From Arthrobacter sp. U41 (GTDB lineage: Bacteria > Actinomycetota > Actinomycetes > Actinomycetales > Micrococcaceae), in the NCBI RefSeq assembly GCF_007679325.1, contig NZ_VEGI01000007.1:62001-126000 (forward strand): a stretch of DNA of 64,000 nt. Direction: 5' to 3'. Shown here in pieces: positions 53,844 through 63,155 of the stretch; position 1 is the stretch's first letter, and every line of letters starts with the position of its first letter. The notes below the pieces were generated by a model. That model did no database searches, was not told the origin of the DNA, and saw nothing but the letters and a program-made list of their open reading frames with translations. The position numbers and the translations under genes are program-made.

Positions 53844-55280
53844 TCAGGCCTTGTGCGGCGGACGGGTCATGGACATCACGTCCAGGGCCGTGTCCAGCTG
53901 CTCCTCGGTCAGTTCGCCGCGGTCCAGGAAGCCCATGGCCACCACGGTTTCACGGATGGTGAGGCCCTCGGCGACGGACTTCTTGGCGATCTTCGCGGCG
54001 TTTTCGTAGCCGATGAACTTGTTCAGCGGCGTGACGATGGACGGCGAGGCCTCGGCGAGGAAGCGGGCGCGCTCCACGTTGGCGGTGATGCCGTCGATCA
54101 TCTTGTCCGCCATCACGCGGCTGGTGTTGGCCAGCAGGCGCGTGGATTCGAGCAGGTTGGCGGCCATCACGGGAATGCCGACGTTGAGCTCGAAGGCGCC
54201 GTTGGTGCCGGACCAGGCGATGGCGGTGTCGTTGCCGATGACCTGGGCGCAGACCATGATGGAGGCTTCGCAGATGACCGGGTTGACCTTGCCGGGCATG
54301 ATCGAGGAGCCTGGCTGCAGGTCCGGGATCGCGATTTCGCCCAGGCCCGTGTTGGGGCCGGAGCCCATCCAGCGCAGGTCGTTGTTGATCTTCATGAACG
54401 AGATCGCGATGTTGCGCAGCTGGCTGGACGCCTCGATCAGGCCGTCACGGTTCGCCTGTGCCTCGAAGTGGTCGCGGGCCTCGGTCAGCGGCAGGCCGGT
54501 GTCGGCGGCGAGCAGTTCAATGACGCGCTCCGGGAAACCGGCGGGGGTGTTGATGCCGGTGCCGACGGCGGTGCCGCCCAGCGGAACTTCCGCGACGCGG
54601 GGGAGGGCGGCGTTGATGCGCTCGACGCCGTAGCGGACCTGCGCGGCGTATCCGCCGAACTCCTGGCCCAGCGTCACCGGCGTGGCATCCATCAGGTGCG
54701 TGCGGCCGGACTTGACGACGTCCTTGAACTCGACGGCCTTGCGCTCCAGGGACTCCGCGAGGTAGCCCAGTGCCGGGATCAGGTCGTTGATCAGGGCCGA
54801 CGTGGCGGCCACATGGACGGAGGTGGGGAAGACATCGTTGGAGGACTGCGAGGCGTTGACGTGGTCGTTCGGGTGGACCACCTTGTCGCTGCCGCCGGCC
54901 TTGAGCGCGCGGGTGGCCAGCTCGGCGAGGACCTCGTTGGTGTTCATGTTGGACGAGGTGCCCGAACCGGTCTGGAAGACGTCGATCGGGAAATCGCCGT
55001 CGTACTTTCCGGTGGCGACCTCATCGGCGGCGTCCGCGATCGCCTGGGCGAGCTCGCCGTCGAGCACTCCCAGTTCTGCGTTGGCCTGGGCCGCGGCCTT
55101 CTTGACCCGGGCGAGGGCTTCGATGTGGGCGCGCTCGAGGGTTTTGCCGGAGATCGGGAAGTTCTCGACAGCACGCTGCGTCTGGGCGCGGTACAGGGCG
55201 TTCACGGGGACGCGGACTTCGCCCATCGTGTCGTGCTCAATGCGGAACTCTTCGGTGTTCAACTCTTCTGTGGAAGTCAT
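53844..55280 (-). CDS. fumC: Class II fumarate hydratase
   Basis: Hydrates fumarate to malate in the TCA cycle. The 478-residue protein has the lyase-superfamily signature [11 protein letters not shown] (about 322-332), the [16 protein letters not shown] stretch and [17 protein letters not shown] with the active-site Thr/His. [14 protein letters not shown] is the usual class II start. ATG 55280 lies 6 bases after TAAGCT (55287-55292), so it is leaderless. Same pathway as the sdh genes at the left edge. Confidence 0.96.
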   Translation of the reverse strand: MTSTEELNTEEFRIEHDTMGEVRVPVNALYRAQTQRAVENFPISGKTLERAHIEALARVKKAAAQANAELGVLDGELAQAIADAADEVATGKYDGDFPIDVFQTGSGTSSNMNTNEVLAELATRALKAGGSDKVVHPNDHVNASQSSNDVFPTSVHVAATSALINDLIPALGYLAESLERKAVEFKDVVKSGRTHLMDATPVTLGQEFGGYAAQVRYGVERINAALPRVAEVPLGGTAVGTGINTPAGFPERVIELLAADTGLPLTEARDHFEAQANRDGLIEASSQLRNIAISFMKINNDLRWMGSGPNTGLGEIAIPDLQPGSSIMPGKVNPVICEASIMVCAQVIGNDTAIAWSGTNGAFELNVGIPVMAANLLESTRLLANTSRVMADKMIDGITANVERARFLAEASPSIVTPLNKFIGYENAAKIAKKSVAEGLTIRETVVAMGFLDRGELTEEQLDTALDVMSMTRPPHKA

Positions 55281-55352
55281 GGGGCTAGCTTATTGGGCGG
55301 AGGCGTTCCACCGAAAACCGTGAACCCCCTGCTACCGGGCCGCTGGCGGAAG

Positions 55353-55967
55353 CTAGAGCTCGCCGATTCCGGAAACGAGGTCCGCCCTGCCCTCGGCCAG
55401 GCTGTAGGCCAGGCCGATCACGGCCGCCCGACCGCCGCCTACGGCATCAGAAATGACCCGCGAGCTGTCAACAAGCCGCTGCGACGTCTGTTTGACGTTC
55501 TCGACCACCATGTCGTTGACGTCGTGCTGGTTGTTGCGCATCGAGGTCAGGACTGACGGTGTAATGCGCTCGACGAGGCTGCGCATAAAACCGACGGGCA
55601 TCTGTCCGGTCTCAACGGCGTTCTTGGTGGCCGTGACCGCTCCGCAGCTGTCGTGTCCGAGGACCACGATCAGCGGCACGCCGAGGACGCTGACGCTGTA
55701 TTCGAGTGAGCCGAGCACGGCGTCGTCGATCACCTGGCCCGCGGTGCGGATTACGAAGGCGTCCCCGAGGCCGAGGTCGAAGATGATTTCAGCGGCGAGC
55801 CGGGAATCCGAACAGCCGAAGATCACCGCAAACGGGTGCTGGTTTTCCACGAGGGAGGACCGGCGGGACGCATCCTGGTTGGGGTGGGACGATGCGCCGG
55901 ACACAAAGCGTTCGTTGCCTTCGCGGAGGCGGCGCCAGGCGAGTGCTGGGGTGAGATAAGTGGCCAC
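55353..55967 (-). CDS. Beta-class carbonic anhydrase
   Basis: Interconverts CO2 and bicarbonate. The 204-residue protein has the beta-class zinc site: Cys52 with the Asp54-Arg56 dyad in FGCSDSR, and His105/Cys108 in VVLGHDSCGAV. The fold is a compact single-domain enzyme, and no membrane segment is present. GTG 55967 lies 7 bases after TAAAGT (55975-55980): leaderless. It precedes fumC by 72 bases on the same strand. Confidence 0.93.
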   Translation of the reverse strand: MATYLTPALAWRRLREGNERFVSGASSHPNQDASRRSSLVENQHPFAVIFGCSDSRLAAEIIFDLGLGDAFVIRTAGQVIDDAVLGSLEYSVSVLGVPLIVVLGHDSCGAVTATKNAVETGQMPVGFMRSLVERITPSVLTSMRNNQHDVNDMVVENVKQTSQRLVDSSRVISDAVGGGRAAVIGLAYSLAEGRADLVSGIGEL

Positions 55968-55977
55968 GGCCCCTACT

Positions 55978-56697
55978 TTACGGTGAAGGGGCGGGCGAAG
56001 GTGAAACTGTTGCGGACCCCGTGATCCCGGGTGACGCGCCGCCCGCGGCGCCGGAGTTGGTGTTCAGGGCTTTCACGACGGCGGTTGCCAGGGTCGTGAA
56101 TTCGTCCAGTTGGGCCGATCCGGTCAGGATGACGGTGGTTCCGCCGCCGTCGACAAGCACCATGCTCTTCTCGCCCTTGCCGGTGTCACGGAGTTCCCAG
56201 TCCCGGCCGCCGGCGCTGCGCGTGCCGGTGACGGGCGCGCTCTTGACCTGCTGGAGCAGCCACGTGGGATTCGACTGCCGGGTCTGGACCATTCCGATGA
56301 AGGACTCCTTGGGCGTCAGGTAGCCCACCTCCCATGTGGGGACGCCGCTGCCCGTGCCGGATTCCCAGCGGGCGTAATTCGCGCGGAATGTGTCGCCGGT
56401 TTCCGGGGCCGCCGGTGTGAATCCCGCCACATCCTCGGCGTTCCGTGCCACGGCGCTGACGTTGATGTCCGGCCGGTAGCCGTCGGACTTGGGCGAGGGG
56501 TTCATCAGGACGATCGGCAGGAAAGTGGCGATGCTCAGGACCAGCGCAATGATCATCCCGATCACCGAGGCATTCGCGCGCTTGGCCGCTCCGGCGGTCA
56601 GGACGGGCTTGACGGGCGGTTGGCCGGTCGCTTCCGTGCCGGCGGTCCCGGCAGGGGAGGCTGGGGCGGCGGGGGGCGTTTCCTGCAATTCACTCAC
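55978..56697 (-). CDS. DUF4245 membrane protein
   Basis: A 239-residue actinobacterial protein of unknown function. A Pro/Ala/Thr-rich cytoplasmic N-terminus (about 45 residues) precedes one membrane helix (about 46-66), then an extracytoplasmic domain with TWEVGYLTPKESFIGMVQT and GGRDWELRDTGKGEKSMVL. It ends in a Ser/Pro-rich tail. GTG 56697 lies 6 bases after GACTAT (56704-56709), probably leaderless; the in-frame start at 56715 lies inside that box. Divergent from glpX, a common actinobacterial arrangement. Confidence 0.85.
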   Translation of the reverse strand: MSELQETPPAAPASPAGTAGTEATGQPPVKPVLTAGAAKRANASVIGMIIALVLSIATFLPIVLMNPSPKSDGYRPDINVSAVARNAEDVAGFTPAAPETGDTFRANYARWESGTGSGVPTWEVGYLTPKESFIGMVQTRQSNPTWLLQQVKSAPVTGTRSAGGRDWELRDTGKGEKSMVLVDGGGTTVILTGSAQLDEFTTLATAVVKALNTNSGAAGGASPGITGSATVSPSPAPSP

Positions 56698-56906
56698 CCC
56701 TCTATAGTCGCCCATTCCGGGCCGATCTCACATTCGGAGGTGCCGGGCGCGGCAGTGCCGGACGGTTCACGGATTGGTCATTCCGAGACGCGGCTTTTCG
56801 CCGCGACTATGATCAGTACCAGACGAGATCACTAACCAACGAATCACCGCGACGGATCGACCTGTCCGTACGGCTTCAATGATCGCCACTCGAAGAAGAG
56901 GTTCCC

Positions 56907-57944
56907 GTGACACCAGCGCCAATGACCCAGAAGTACTCCACGCTTTCCCCGTCTCTCGCCGTCGGCATCGACGAGCCGGACCGCAACCTTGCTCTGGAAC
57001 TGGTCCGCGTCACCGAAGCCGCCGCCATCGCCGGCGGCCACTGGGTGGGGTTCGGGGACAAGAACAAGGCGGACGGCGCCGCCGTCGACGCCATGCGCTC
57101 CTTCCTCCAGACCGTCCACTTCAACGGTGTTGTTGTGATCGGCGAGGGTGAAAAGGACGAAGCCCCGATGCTCTTCAACGGGGAGCGCGTGGGTGACGGG
57201 ACCGGTCCCGAGTGCGACGTCGCCGTCGACCCGATCGACGGAACCCGCCTGACCGCGCTGGGCATCAACAACGCCCTGGCCGTCCTCGCCGTCGCCGAGC
57301 GCGGCTCCATGTTTGATCCGTCCGCGGTCTTCTACATGGAAAAGCTAGTCACCGGCCCCGAAGCCGCCGACATGGTGGACCTGCGCCTTCCGGTCAAGCA
57401 GAACCTGCACCTGATCGCCAAGGCCAAGGGCGTCAAAGTCAACCAGCTCAACGTGATGATCCTGGACCGCGACCGGCACCGCCCCCTCGTGGAGGAAATC
57501 CGCGAGGCCGGTGCCCGGACCAAGTTCATCATGGACGGCGACGTCGCCGGCGCCATCGCTGCCGCCCGCTCCGGCACCGGGGTGGACGCGCTGATGGGCA
57601 TCGGCGGAACGCCGGAAGGCATCGTCGCTGCCTGTGCCATCAAGTCCCTGGGCGGCGTGATCCAGGGCCGGCTGTGGCCCACCAGCGACGACGAGAAGCA
57701 GAAGGCGATCGACGCCGGCCACGACCTGGACCGCGTGCTCTCCACCAACGATCTCGTCTCCAGCGACAACTGCTACTTCGCGGCCACGGGCATCACCGAC
57801 GGCGACCTGCTCAAGGGCGTGCGCTACTCGAAGGACAAGGTCCTCACCCAGTCCATCGTGATGCGTTCCAAGTCCGGCACCATCCGCTTCGTTGATGGCG
57901 AGCACCAGGCCAGCAAGTGGGAGGGCTACGCCCGCAAGGGCTAG
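56907..57944 (+). CDS. glpX: Class II fructose-1,6-bisphosphatase
   Basis: Gluconeogenic enzyme dephosphorylating fructose 1,6-bisphosphate. The 345-residue GlpX-type protein has GEGEKDEAPMLFNGE, DVAVDPIDGTRLTALG with the metal-binding Asp residues, and GTGVDALMGIGGTPEG. It is the only class of FBPase in many actinobacteria. GTG 56907 follows AAGAAGAGG at 5 bases; TATGAT (56808-56813) may be the -10. The stop is followed by a strong terminator. Confidence 0.95.
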   Translation: MTPAPMTQKYSTLSPSLAVGIDEPDRNLALELVRVTEAAAIAGGHWVGFGDKNKADGAAVDAMRSFLQTVHFNGVVVIGEGEKDEAPMLFNGERVGDGTGPECDVAVDPIDGTRLTALGINNALAVLAVAERGSMFDPSAVFYMEKLVTGPEAADMVDLRLPVKQNLHLIAKAKGVKVNQLNVMILDRDRHRPLVEEIREAGARTKFIMDGDVAGAIAAARSGTGVDALMGIGGTPEGIVAACAIKSLGGVIQGRLWPTSDDEKQKAIDAGHDLDRVLSTNDLVSSDNCYFAATGITDGDLLKGVRYSKDKVLTQSIVMRSKSGTIRFVDGEHQASKWEGYARKG

Positions 57945-57967
57945 CATCCGGCACGAGCTTGAACATC

Positions 57968-58010
57968 CGGATCCCGGGGTGCGTACCGCGCCCCGGGATC
58001 CGCTGTTTTC
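57968..58010 (+). terminator. Intrinsic terminator after glpX
   Basis: A perfect 12-bp stem (57968-57979 with 57991-58002) with an 11-base loop, followed by CTGTTTTC. It starts 24 bases after the glpX stop. Confidence 0.82.
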
Positions 58011-58027
58011 AGGGCAGGTTTCGGCGC

Positions 58028-58256
58028 GCCCACCGGGGGACATGCTCAGTGGTGGCGCTTGGGATTGGACATAGTGGGCCTATGTCCATCCGCCACGTTC
58101 AGCGCGGGGCATGCCCAACGGGGGAGGGCCGCCCAGGGCTGTGCCCACCGGGGGACATGCTCAGTGGTGGCGCTTGGGATTGGGCATGGCGGGCCTATGT
58201 CCAGTCGCCACGTTCAGCGCGGGGCATGCCCAGCGGGGGAGGCGCCGCCCAGGGCT
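58028..58256. repeat. Tandem 115-bp structured repeat (two copies)
   Basis: Copy 1 (58028-58142) and copy 2 (from 58143) start with GCCCACCGGGGGACATGC. Each has an inner hairpin, TGGACATAG with CTATGTCCA in copy 1, inside a larger stem using GGTGGCG/CGCCAC. In copy 2 the left arm is TGGGCATGG while the right arm is unchanged; both A-to-G changes keep pairing as G-U in plus-strand RNA. No coding sequence is evident. It fills the gap between the glpX terminator and the next lipoprotein gene. Confidence 0.8.
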
Positions 58257-58331
58257 GCGGGGGCCGCGGTAGTGACGGTCGGGACTGCCCCGTCCTCGGG
58301 TAGGGTGCGTAGGAAACAAATCATTGGGGGA

Positions 58332-58838
58332 ATGATGAAGCTGCTTCGATCTGCGCTGCTCACTAGCGTTGTGGCTGCCGGCCTCGCCGGCTGCACGTAC
58401 CCGGACCCTGTGCCTGAGCAGGTAAGCGCGCAGAGCGTACCCCCATCGAGTCCAAGCCCCACCTCCATTGCGATCCCTGTGACTCTGCAAGGACAATTTC
58501 AATCGCAAGGAGCGATCACCACGGGGACGGCCACCATTCACGTCACCGCTTCTGGCGCTGTTCTACAGATCGAGGATATTGCAACAGGCACCGCAGAGGA
58601 TCTCCGGCTCGCGCTCAGCCCCGGGACCCTTGGACCCGGATCCGACGGCGGATTCGAGCTGTCGTCGTCGACGCTGATTGAATTGGGGCCGCTCAGTCAA
58701 TCGGGCAGCCAGCGTGTCGACATGGACTCCCGGATGTGGGCCACCATGCCGGCACCTGTCCGCAGCGTAGTGATTTACAACTATGCCGACAAGACTGCTT
58801 ACGGCACCGCCAACCTCACGGCGACAGAAGGCTCCTGA
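58332..58838 (+). CDS. Small lipoprotein with DM13-like domain
   Basis: A 168-residue exported lipoprotein. The signal peptide ends in the lipobox LAGC (Cys21); a Ser/Pro linker (about 25-50) leads to a domain resembling DM13, a putative electron-transfer or adhesion module: GQFQSQGAITTGTATIHV, LQIEDIATGTAEDLRLAL, and VRSVVIYNYADKTAYGTANL. Its base composition is a little less GC-rich than its neighbours. ATG 58332 (or ATG 58335) follows GGGGGA closely. The tandem repeat element lies just upstream. Family assignment is by pattern only. Confidence 0.7.
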   Translation: MMKLLRSALLTSVVAAGLAGCTYPDPVPEQVSAQSVPPSSPSPTSIAIPVTLQGQFQSQGAITTGTATIHVTASGAVLQIEDIATGTAEDLRLALSPGTLGPGSDGGFELSSSTLIELGPLSQSGSQRVDMDSRMWATMPAPVRSVVIYNYADKTAYGTANLTATEGS

Positions 58839-58936
58839 TTGGCTGCACATGCGGGCGTCCGGCGGCCGGCAGTGATGTTCCGATAGTCAAGCCTCATGAG
58901 AGGCTTTGAGAAAAGATCACATATGGGGGAAAAACT

Positions 58937-59092
58937 TTGGACATGCTTTCGATGGTCATCGGCGTGGTTGTTGTCGCTGGGCCTGTGGTTCTCGCTGTAA
59001 TTGCCCTGTATTGGATCATTCGCCTCGGAGTGAAGCACGGGTTGCGCTCATACGAAGCGGATAGGGCCCGAGACTCAGAACCTGTGGTCTAA
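58937..59092 (+). CDS. Very small single-span membrane protein (51 residues)
   Basis: A 51-residue open frame with one strong membrane helix (VIGVVVVAGPVVLAVIALYW) followed by a basic then acidic tail ending RARDSEPVV. GGGGGA (58925-58930) lies 6 bases before TTG 58937; ATG 58943 is the alternative start. Good ribosome site and clean hydrophobic pattern support a real gene; its function is unknown. Confidence 0.6.
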   Translation: MDMLSMVIGVVVVAGPVVLAVIALYWIIRLGVKHGLRSYEADRARDSEPVV

Positions 59093-59137
59093 GCGCTTCG
59101 AGGCGGGTGCGGCTACGGGCACTCCTTCTCCTCAGTG

Positions 59138-60130
59138 CTAGCGGGGGAGGGCGCCGCGCACGCGGGCAGGCAACGTCCGGGCCGCTCTGAGGCTGCGACG
59201 GGCGGCCTGCGCGCCCCTCCGGGCCAGCTGGTACCCGCTGTAGCGCAGCTTGTTTACCGGCAGGTCCCAGGTTCCGGGATAGGCGACCTCTCGCCCGCCG
59301 AAGGACTTCTTGAACGCCGTGAAGCCGGCCCATTTGTGGTCGGGCTGGTCAGCGGGGGCCACGCCCCAGAGGTCCACGTGCTTCAGACCCTTGTCCTTGG
59401 CGTCCGCCATCAGCGTGACCAGCAGCGGAATCCCGGCGCTGAGTTTCCGGTGCGCGTCGTCCAGTGCGGCGTGGGCATAGGTACGGGTATCCGCCGAGTC
59501 GTAGGCCAGGGCGGCGGCGATCGGCTCGCCCTCAAGCTCGGCGACGAAGAGCGTCGCAGCGCCGGCCGGCATGAGTGAGCGGGCAACCTGGGTCAGGTAT
59601 TCATCGCTCTGCGGCTTGAATCCGTTGCGCGCCGCCGTCAGGTGCAGGAATGTCAGCAGCACCGATATCTCAGCCGGGTCCTGGGTGGAGCGGAACGTCA
59701 CACCCTTCTTGTGGATGTTCCGGTACAGGTTGCGGTTCACCGGCTTCATGTCCGCGAGGACGTCCTTGAAGTCCCGGTCCAGGTCAACAATCCAGCTCAG
59801 CTCGGGCTGCTGGTTGGCCGGGGCGGGCCGGAGGCCGCGGGTGCGCAGGAGCGCATCGGCGTCGGCCGCCGCGATGCCGGCATCCACAGGCTCGATCCGG
59901 ACAAACACGGCCTCGCAGCTGCGGGCCAGGTCCGTCAGTGCCGCCAGCGCGTCGTCGAACGCGGTGAGGGAAGCGGCCACCGGACCGTAGGGTGCGTAGA
60001 GGAGCTTCCCGGCCGGGTTGCTTTCCTCGATGGCCAGGAAGCTCCAGCCGGGGCCTGAACGCTGGTGCACGGTCCGGCCCAGGCTGCGCTGGAACGCGGC
60101 CCACGGGGGGCTCTGCAGGAAGTGGTCCAC
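59138..60130 (-). CDS. FemABX-like peptidyltransferase
   Basis: A 330-residue protein of the FemAB/FemX (GNAT-like) family, which adds amino acids from aminoacyl-tRNA to the peptidoglycan stem peptide bridge. MDHFLQSPPWAAFQRSLG is the typical start; NLYRNIHKKGVTFRSTQDP and HVDLWGVAPADQPDHKWAGF, with GFTAFKKSFGG, are the substrate and acetyl-CoA-fold motifs. It starts 4 bases after the manA stop with AAAGG upstream, so it is in the same operon. The amino acid added is unknown. Confidence 0.85.
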   Translation of the reverse strand: MDHFLQSPPWAAFQRSLGRTVHQRSGPGWSFLAIEESNPAGKLLYAPYGPVAASLTAFDDALAALTDLARSCEAVFVRIEPVDAGIAAADADALLRTRGLRPAPANQQPELSWIVDLDRDFKDVLADMKPVNRNLYRNIHKKGVTFRSTQDPAEISVLLTFLHLTAARNGFKPQSDEYLTQVARSLMPAGAATLFVAELEGEPIAAALAYDSADTRTYAHAALDDAHRKLSAGIPLLVTLMADAKDKGLKHVDLWGVAPADQPDHKWAGFTAFKKSFGGREVAYPGTWDLPVNKLRYSGYQLARRGAQAARRSLRAARTLPARVRGALPR

Positions 60131-60134
60131 GGGC

Positions 60135-61421
60135 TCAGCCTTTCAGGGCGGTGGTGACGGCGAAGGCCAGGGCGGTCCCGGTGGCACCGGACACGGCGTG
60201 TGCATTGACCGGCGCCTCAGCCGCAGGCAGGAAGGCGCTTCCGCCGCGTTCCAGCCGCAGCTCGCCCTTGGGGGAGTCCAGCAGCACGGATCCGGACAGC
60301 ACGATGATGACCGCGGCGCCCTCCTGTGCCAGCGGGACGGGTTCCGCGCCGGGCTCCAGCTCGACGCGCTGCAGCTGGAACTCCCGGAACGGCGGCCGGA
60401 AGACCTCCTGCCCCAGCATCGTGGTTTCGGGGTGGATCATCGGCACGCCGACGGCCTCGAAGGAGACGGTGCGGAGCAGTTCGGGCACGTCCACAAACTT
60501 CGGGGTCAGCCCGCCGCGCAGCACGTTGTCCGAGGAGGCCATGACCTCGATGCCGAGGCCGTGCAGGTAGGCATGGATGTTGCCGGCGGGAAGGTATACA
60601 GCCTCGCCCGGCGCCAGCGAGATCCGGTTGAGCAGCAGCGAAATCAGCACGCCCGGATCGCCCGGGTACCGCTCGTTGAGCGTGACCACCGTGGAGAGCT
60701 CCGCCTGGTACGGCGCGGTCGGGGCGCCGGAGATGAGGGCGGCCACAATCGCGGACGTCGCCTCCGCGATGTCCTCACCGCCGGAGATCAGCCGCTCGAA
60801 CGCCGAGCGCAGGGCGGTGTGTTCCTCGGGCTGCGCCAGATCCTGGAGCAGCAGCGGGACCAGTGGAGGCAGTTCGAGGCCGGCGAGGTCAAAATCCGCC
60901 GCCAGCAGCTGGAAGACGGCGCGCGCCTCGACCGCCGGACGGAAACCGCACAGCGCCTCGAACGGCGTCAGCGCGAGGATCATCTCCGGCTTGTGGTTAT
61001 CGTCCTTGTAGTTGCGTTCCGCCGCGGCGCGGTGCACCCCGGCGGCCTCCTCGCGGGCGAACCCGTCCCGGGCCTGTTCAAGCGTCGGGTGCACCTGGAG
61101 CGAAAGGGGGCTGTCGGCGGCCAGGACTTTGAGCAGAAACGGCAGCCGGGCGCCGAATTCGGCGACACTTTCGCTGCCCAGGTGGTGCTCCGGATCTTCC
61201 GCGATCAGCGCATCCAGGGGCCGGCGTCCACCGTGGTCCGCAACCGCGGCATGGGCGCCGGCCGAACCGGCCTGACTAAGCGCCACCGAGGGGGAGTCTG
61301 GATGCGCGCCGATCCACAGCTCCGCCTCGGGGCCGCCGGAAGCAGGCCTGCCGAGCAGCCCGGCGATGGCGGTGGTGGAGCCCCAGGCGTAGGGCCGGAG
61401 GACATTCTCGAGTTCGTACAC
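60135..61421 (-). CDS. manA: Mannose-6-phosphate isomerase, class I
   Basis: Interconverts fructose 6-phosphate and mannose 6-phosphate, feeding GDP-mannose synthesis with the ManC-like enzyme at 1813. The 428-residue zinc enzyme has LRPYAWGSTTAIAGLLG, the metal ligands in LQVHPTLEQAR and NHKPEMILAL, and ASSDNVLRGGLTPKFVDV. GTG 61421 starts YELENVLRPYAWG; no strong ribosome site is seen. It lies 71 bases after the LCP gene and directly before the FemX-like gene. Confidence 0.92.
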   Translation of the reverse strand: MYELENVLRPYAWGSTTAIAGLLGRPASGGPEAELWIGAHPDSPSVALSQAGSAGAHAAVADHGGRRPLDALIAEDPEHHLGSESVAEFGARLPFLLKVLAADSPLSLQVHPTLEQARDGFAREEAAGVHRAAAERNYKDDNHKPEMILALTPFEALCGFRPAVEARAVFQLLAADFDLAGLELPPLVPLLLQDLAQPEEHTALRSAFERLISGGEDIAEATSAIVAALISGAPTAPYQAELSTVVTLNERYPGDPGVLISLLLNRISLAPGEAVYLPAGNIHAYLHGLGIEVMASSDNVLRGGLTPKFVDVPELLRTVSFEAVGVPMIHPETTMLGQEVFRPPFREFQLQRVELEPGAEPVPLAQEGAAVIIVLSGSVLLDSPKGELRLERGGSAFLPAAEAPVNAHAVSGATGTALAFAVTTALKG

Positions 61422-61492
61422 GGCCTGGGTGCCCTATCTGTTGCGGAAGCTCCGTCGCGGAAGCCTGGTTAAGGAAAGAACGGTTACTGGAA

Positions 61493-63145
61493 CTACAGCG
61501 GCGCGCATTGGCCGTTTGTGGCGACCAGGTTGCGGATCGACTGCTCGTCGCCTAGGCGCTTGAACTCGTTCAGCATCTCTTCGGTGATCGGTTCGCCGTC
61601 CGGCGTCGTGGTCACCGGCGTGAAGTCCGACGACGACGGCGACGGCGCCGGCTGCGTGCCGGGCAGTGCGCCCGGCATCCGGCCGGCCGCGGACAGCGGG
61701 CCGGGTACCTGATCCTGCGGGAGGATCACGTCGTCCGCGGCGGCGGCCGCGGGTGCGGGCGCGAGGAGGGCGTCGACTTTCTGGTGGATCTGGTCGAAGT
61801 CCGGCACCGTCGAGAAGGACGCGTCGAAATCGGGCGGCCCGATGGTCAGCCGGCTCATTTCCTGTCCTTTCGACTTCATCGCCAGGTCCACGAAACTCCC
61901 CAGCTGGCTTGAGGAAATGTTGGAGTCGACCACCTTGGTGCCGGCCTTGACGATGTCCTCGAACTTGGACAGCAGAGTCGCCGGATCGAGCTGCTTCAGC
62001 ATGGCCTGCTGGACGCACTGCTGGCGTGCGATGCGCGCGTAGTCGTCCACGAATTCGCGGGAGCGGCCGTACCAGAGGGCGTGGTAGCCGTCCAGCGTAT
62101 TGTCGCCGGCCGGGATCCAGCCCAGCGGCATGCCGTGGATTCCGTTGGCTTCGTCAACGGTCTCGCCGCTGATGGGGACCCAGCCGCCGGCCTTGATCTT
62201 GATGCCGCCCATGGCATCGATGAGCCGTTCGAAGCCGTCCATGTCAACGAGGACGTAGGCCTGGACCTCGATGCCCAGCGTCCCGGATACTGCCTCCATC
62301 GTGGCCTGCGCGCCGGGGTCTTCCACGCCGGGGTAGAGGTCCTTGTGCTCGTTGGTGACCTCGGTGTTGATCGCGTTGATGAGGCATTCATTGCCGCAGT
62401 CGTAGCCGTCGGGGTAGATGCTGCGCATTGGGGAGTCTTCGCTGAACTGCGCGTTCTGGAGGTTGCGGGGCACGGAGATGATGGCCGTCGCGCCGGTAGA
62501 GGCGTCCACGCTGATGACCGAAAGGCTGTCCGGCCGGCGGCCGGTGCGGTCGGACCCGGCGTCGCCGCCCATCATCAGGAAGTTGTAACGGCCCTCCGAG
62601 GGCTCCATCGCCGGTCCCGCGGAGAAGATGTTGCCGATGGCGTCGCGGCTGACGTTCAGCAGGTACGCGGCGTAGCCCAGCGATCCACTGCTGAGGATCA
62701 TCGCCAGCACCAGGGCGGCCACGACGGCGGGGCGCACCTTCGGGGCCAGCAGCACGGGCCGGATCAGCCGGAGCGTGTTGATGAACAGGGCCGCCCAGCC
62801 GACCGCCAGCGCCAGCAGGCAGATGATGAGCAGCAGCGAGGCAACGGGGCTGGTGAACAGGTTGATCAGCGTCGACCGGGATGCCAGAAGGAGCGCTGCC
62901 GCCACGAGGCCCAGCACCCAGACGGTGAGGGTGACGCGCAGCGCAAACCGCCCCAGCCGCCGGTTGCCGGCCACGGTCTGGGCGCTGCCGGGCACCAGCA
63001 GTGTCATCAGCACCAGCAGGAACGCCCGTTTGGTCAGCACCGGGGCCGCCGCCCCCGAGGGGTAGCGGACGGGATTCGTGAGGGACGCCGCAGCTGTCGG
63101 GTTTCGCGGCGCCGCCTGGCGGGAAGGGGCGTAACTGTTGGTCAT
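61493..63145 (-). CDS. LytR-CpsA-Psr (LCP) family cell-wall glycopolymer ligase
   Basis: Transfers teichoic-acid, arabinogalactan-like or capsule polymers from a lipid carrier to peptidoglycan. The 550-residue protein has four N-terminal membrane segments (about 40-165), more than the single helix of most LCP proteins, then the LCP domain with RPDSLSVISVD, ISVPRNLQ, the Arg/Asp cluster YARIARQQCVQQAML, and GGIKI. A Pro/Ala-rich region follows, and a C-terminal tail. It starts 10 bases after the purE stop, so it is cotranscribed with purE. Confidence 0.88.
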   Translation of the reverse strand: MTNSYAPSRQAAPRNPTAAASLTNPVRYPSGAAAPVLTKRAFLLVLMTLLVPGSAQTVAGNRRLGRFALRVTLTVWVLGLVAAALLLASRSTLINLFTSPVASLLLIICLLALAVGWAALFINTLRLIRPVLLAPKVRPAVVAALVLAMILSSGSLGYAAYLLNVSRDAIGNIFSAGPAMEPSEGRYNFLMMGGDAGSDRTGRRPDSLSVISVDASTGATAIISVPRNLQNAQFSEDSPMRSIYPDGYDCGNECLINAINTEVTNEHKDLYPGVEDPGAQATMEAVSGTLGIEVQAYVLVDMDGFERLIDAMGGIKIKAGGWVPISGETVDEANGIHGMPLGWIPAGDNTLDGYHALWYGRSREFVDDYARIARQQCVQQAMLKQLDPATLLSKFEDIVKAGTKVVDSNISSSQLGSFVDLAMKSKGQEMSRLTIGPPDFDASFSTVPDFDQIHQKVDALLAPAPAAAAADDVILPQDQVPGPLSAAGRMPGALPGTQPAPSPSSSDFTPVTTTPDGEPITEEMLNEFKRLGDEQSIRNLVATNGQCAPL

Positions 63146-63155
63146 CCGGCGATCC

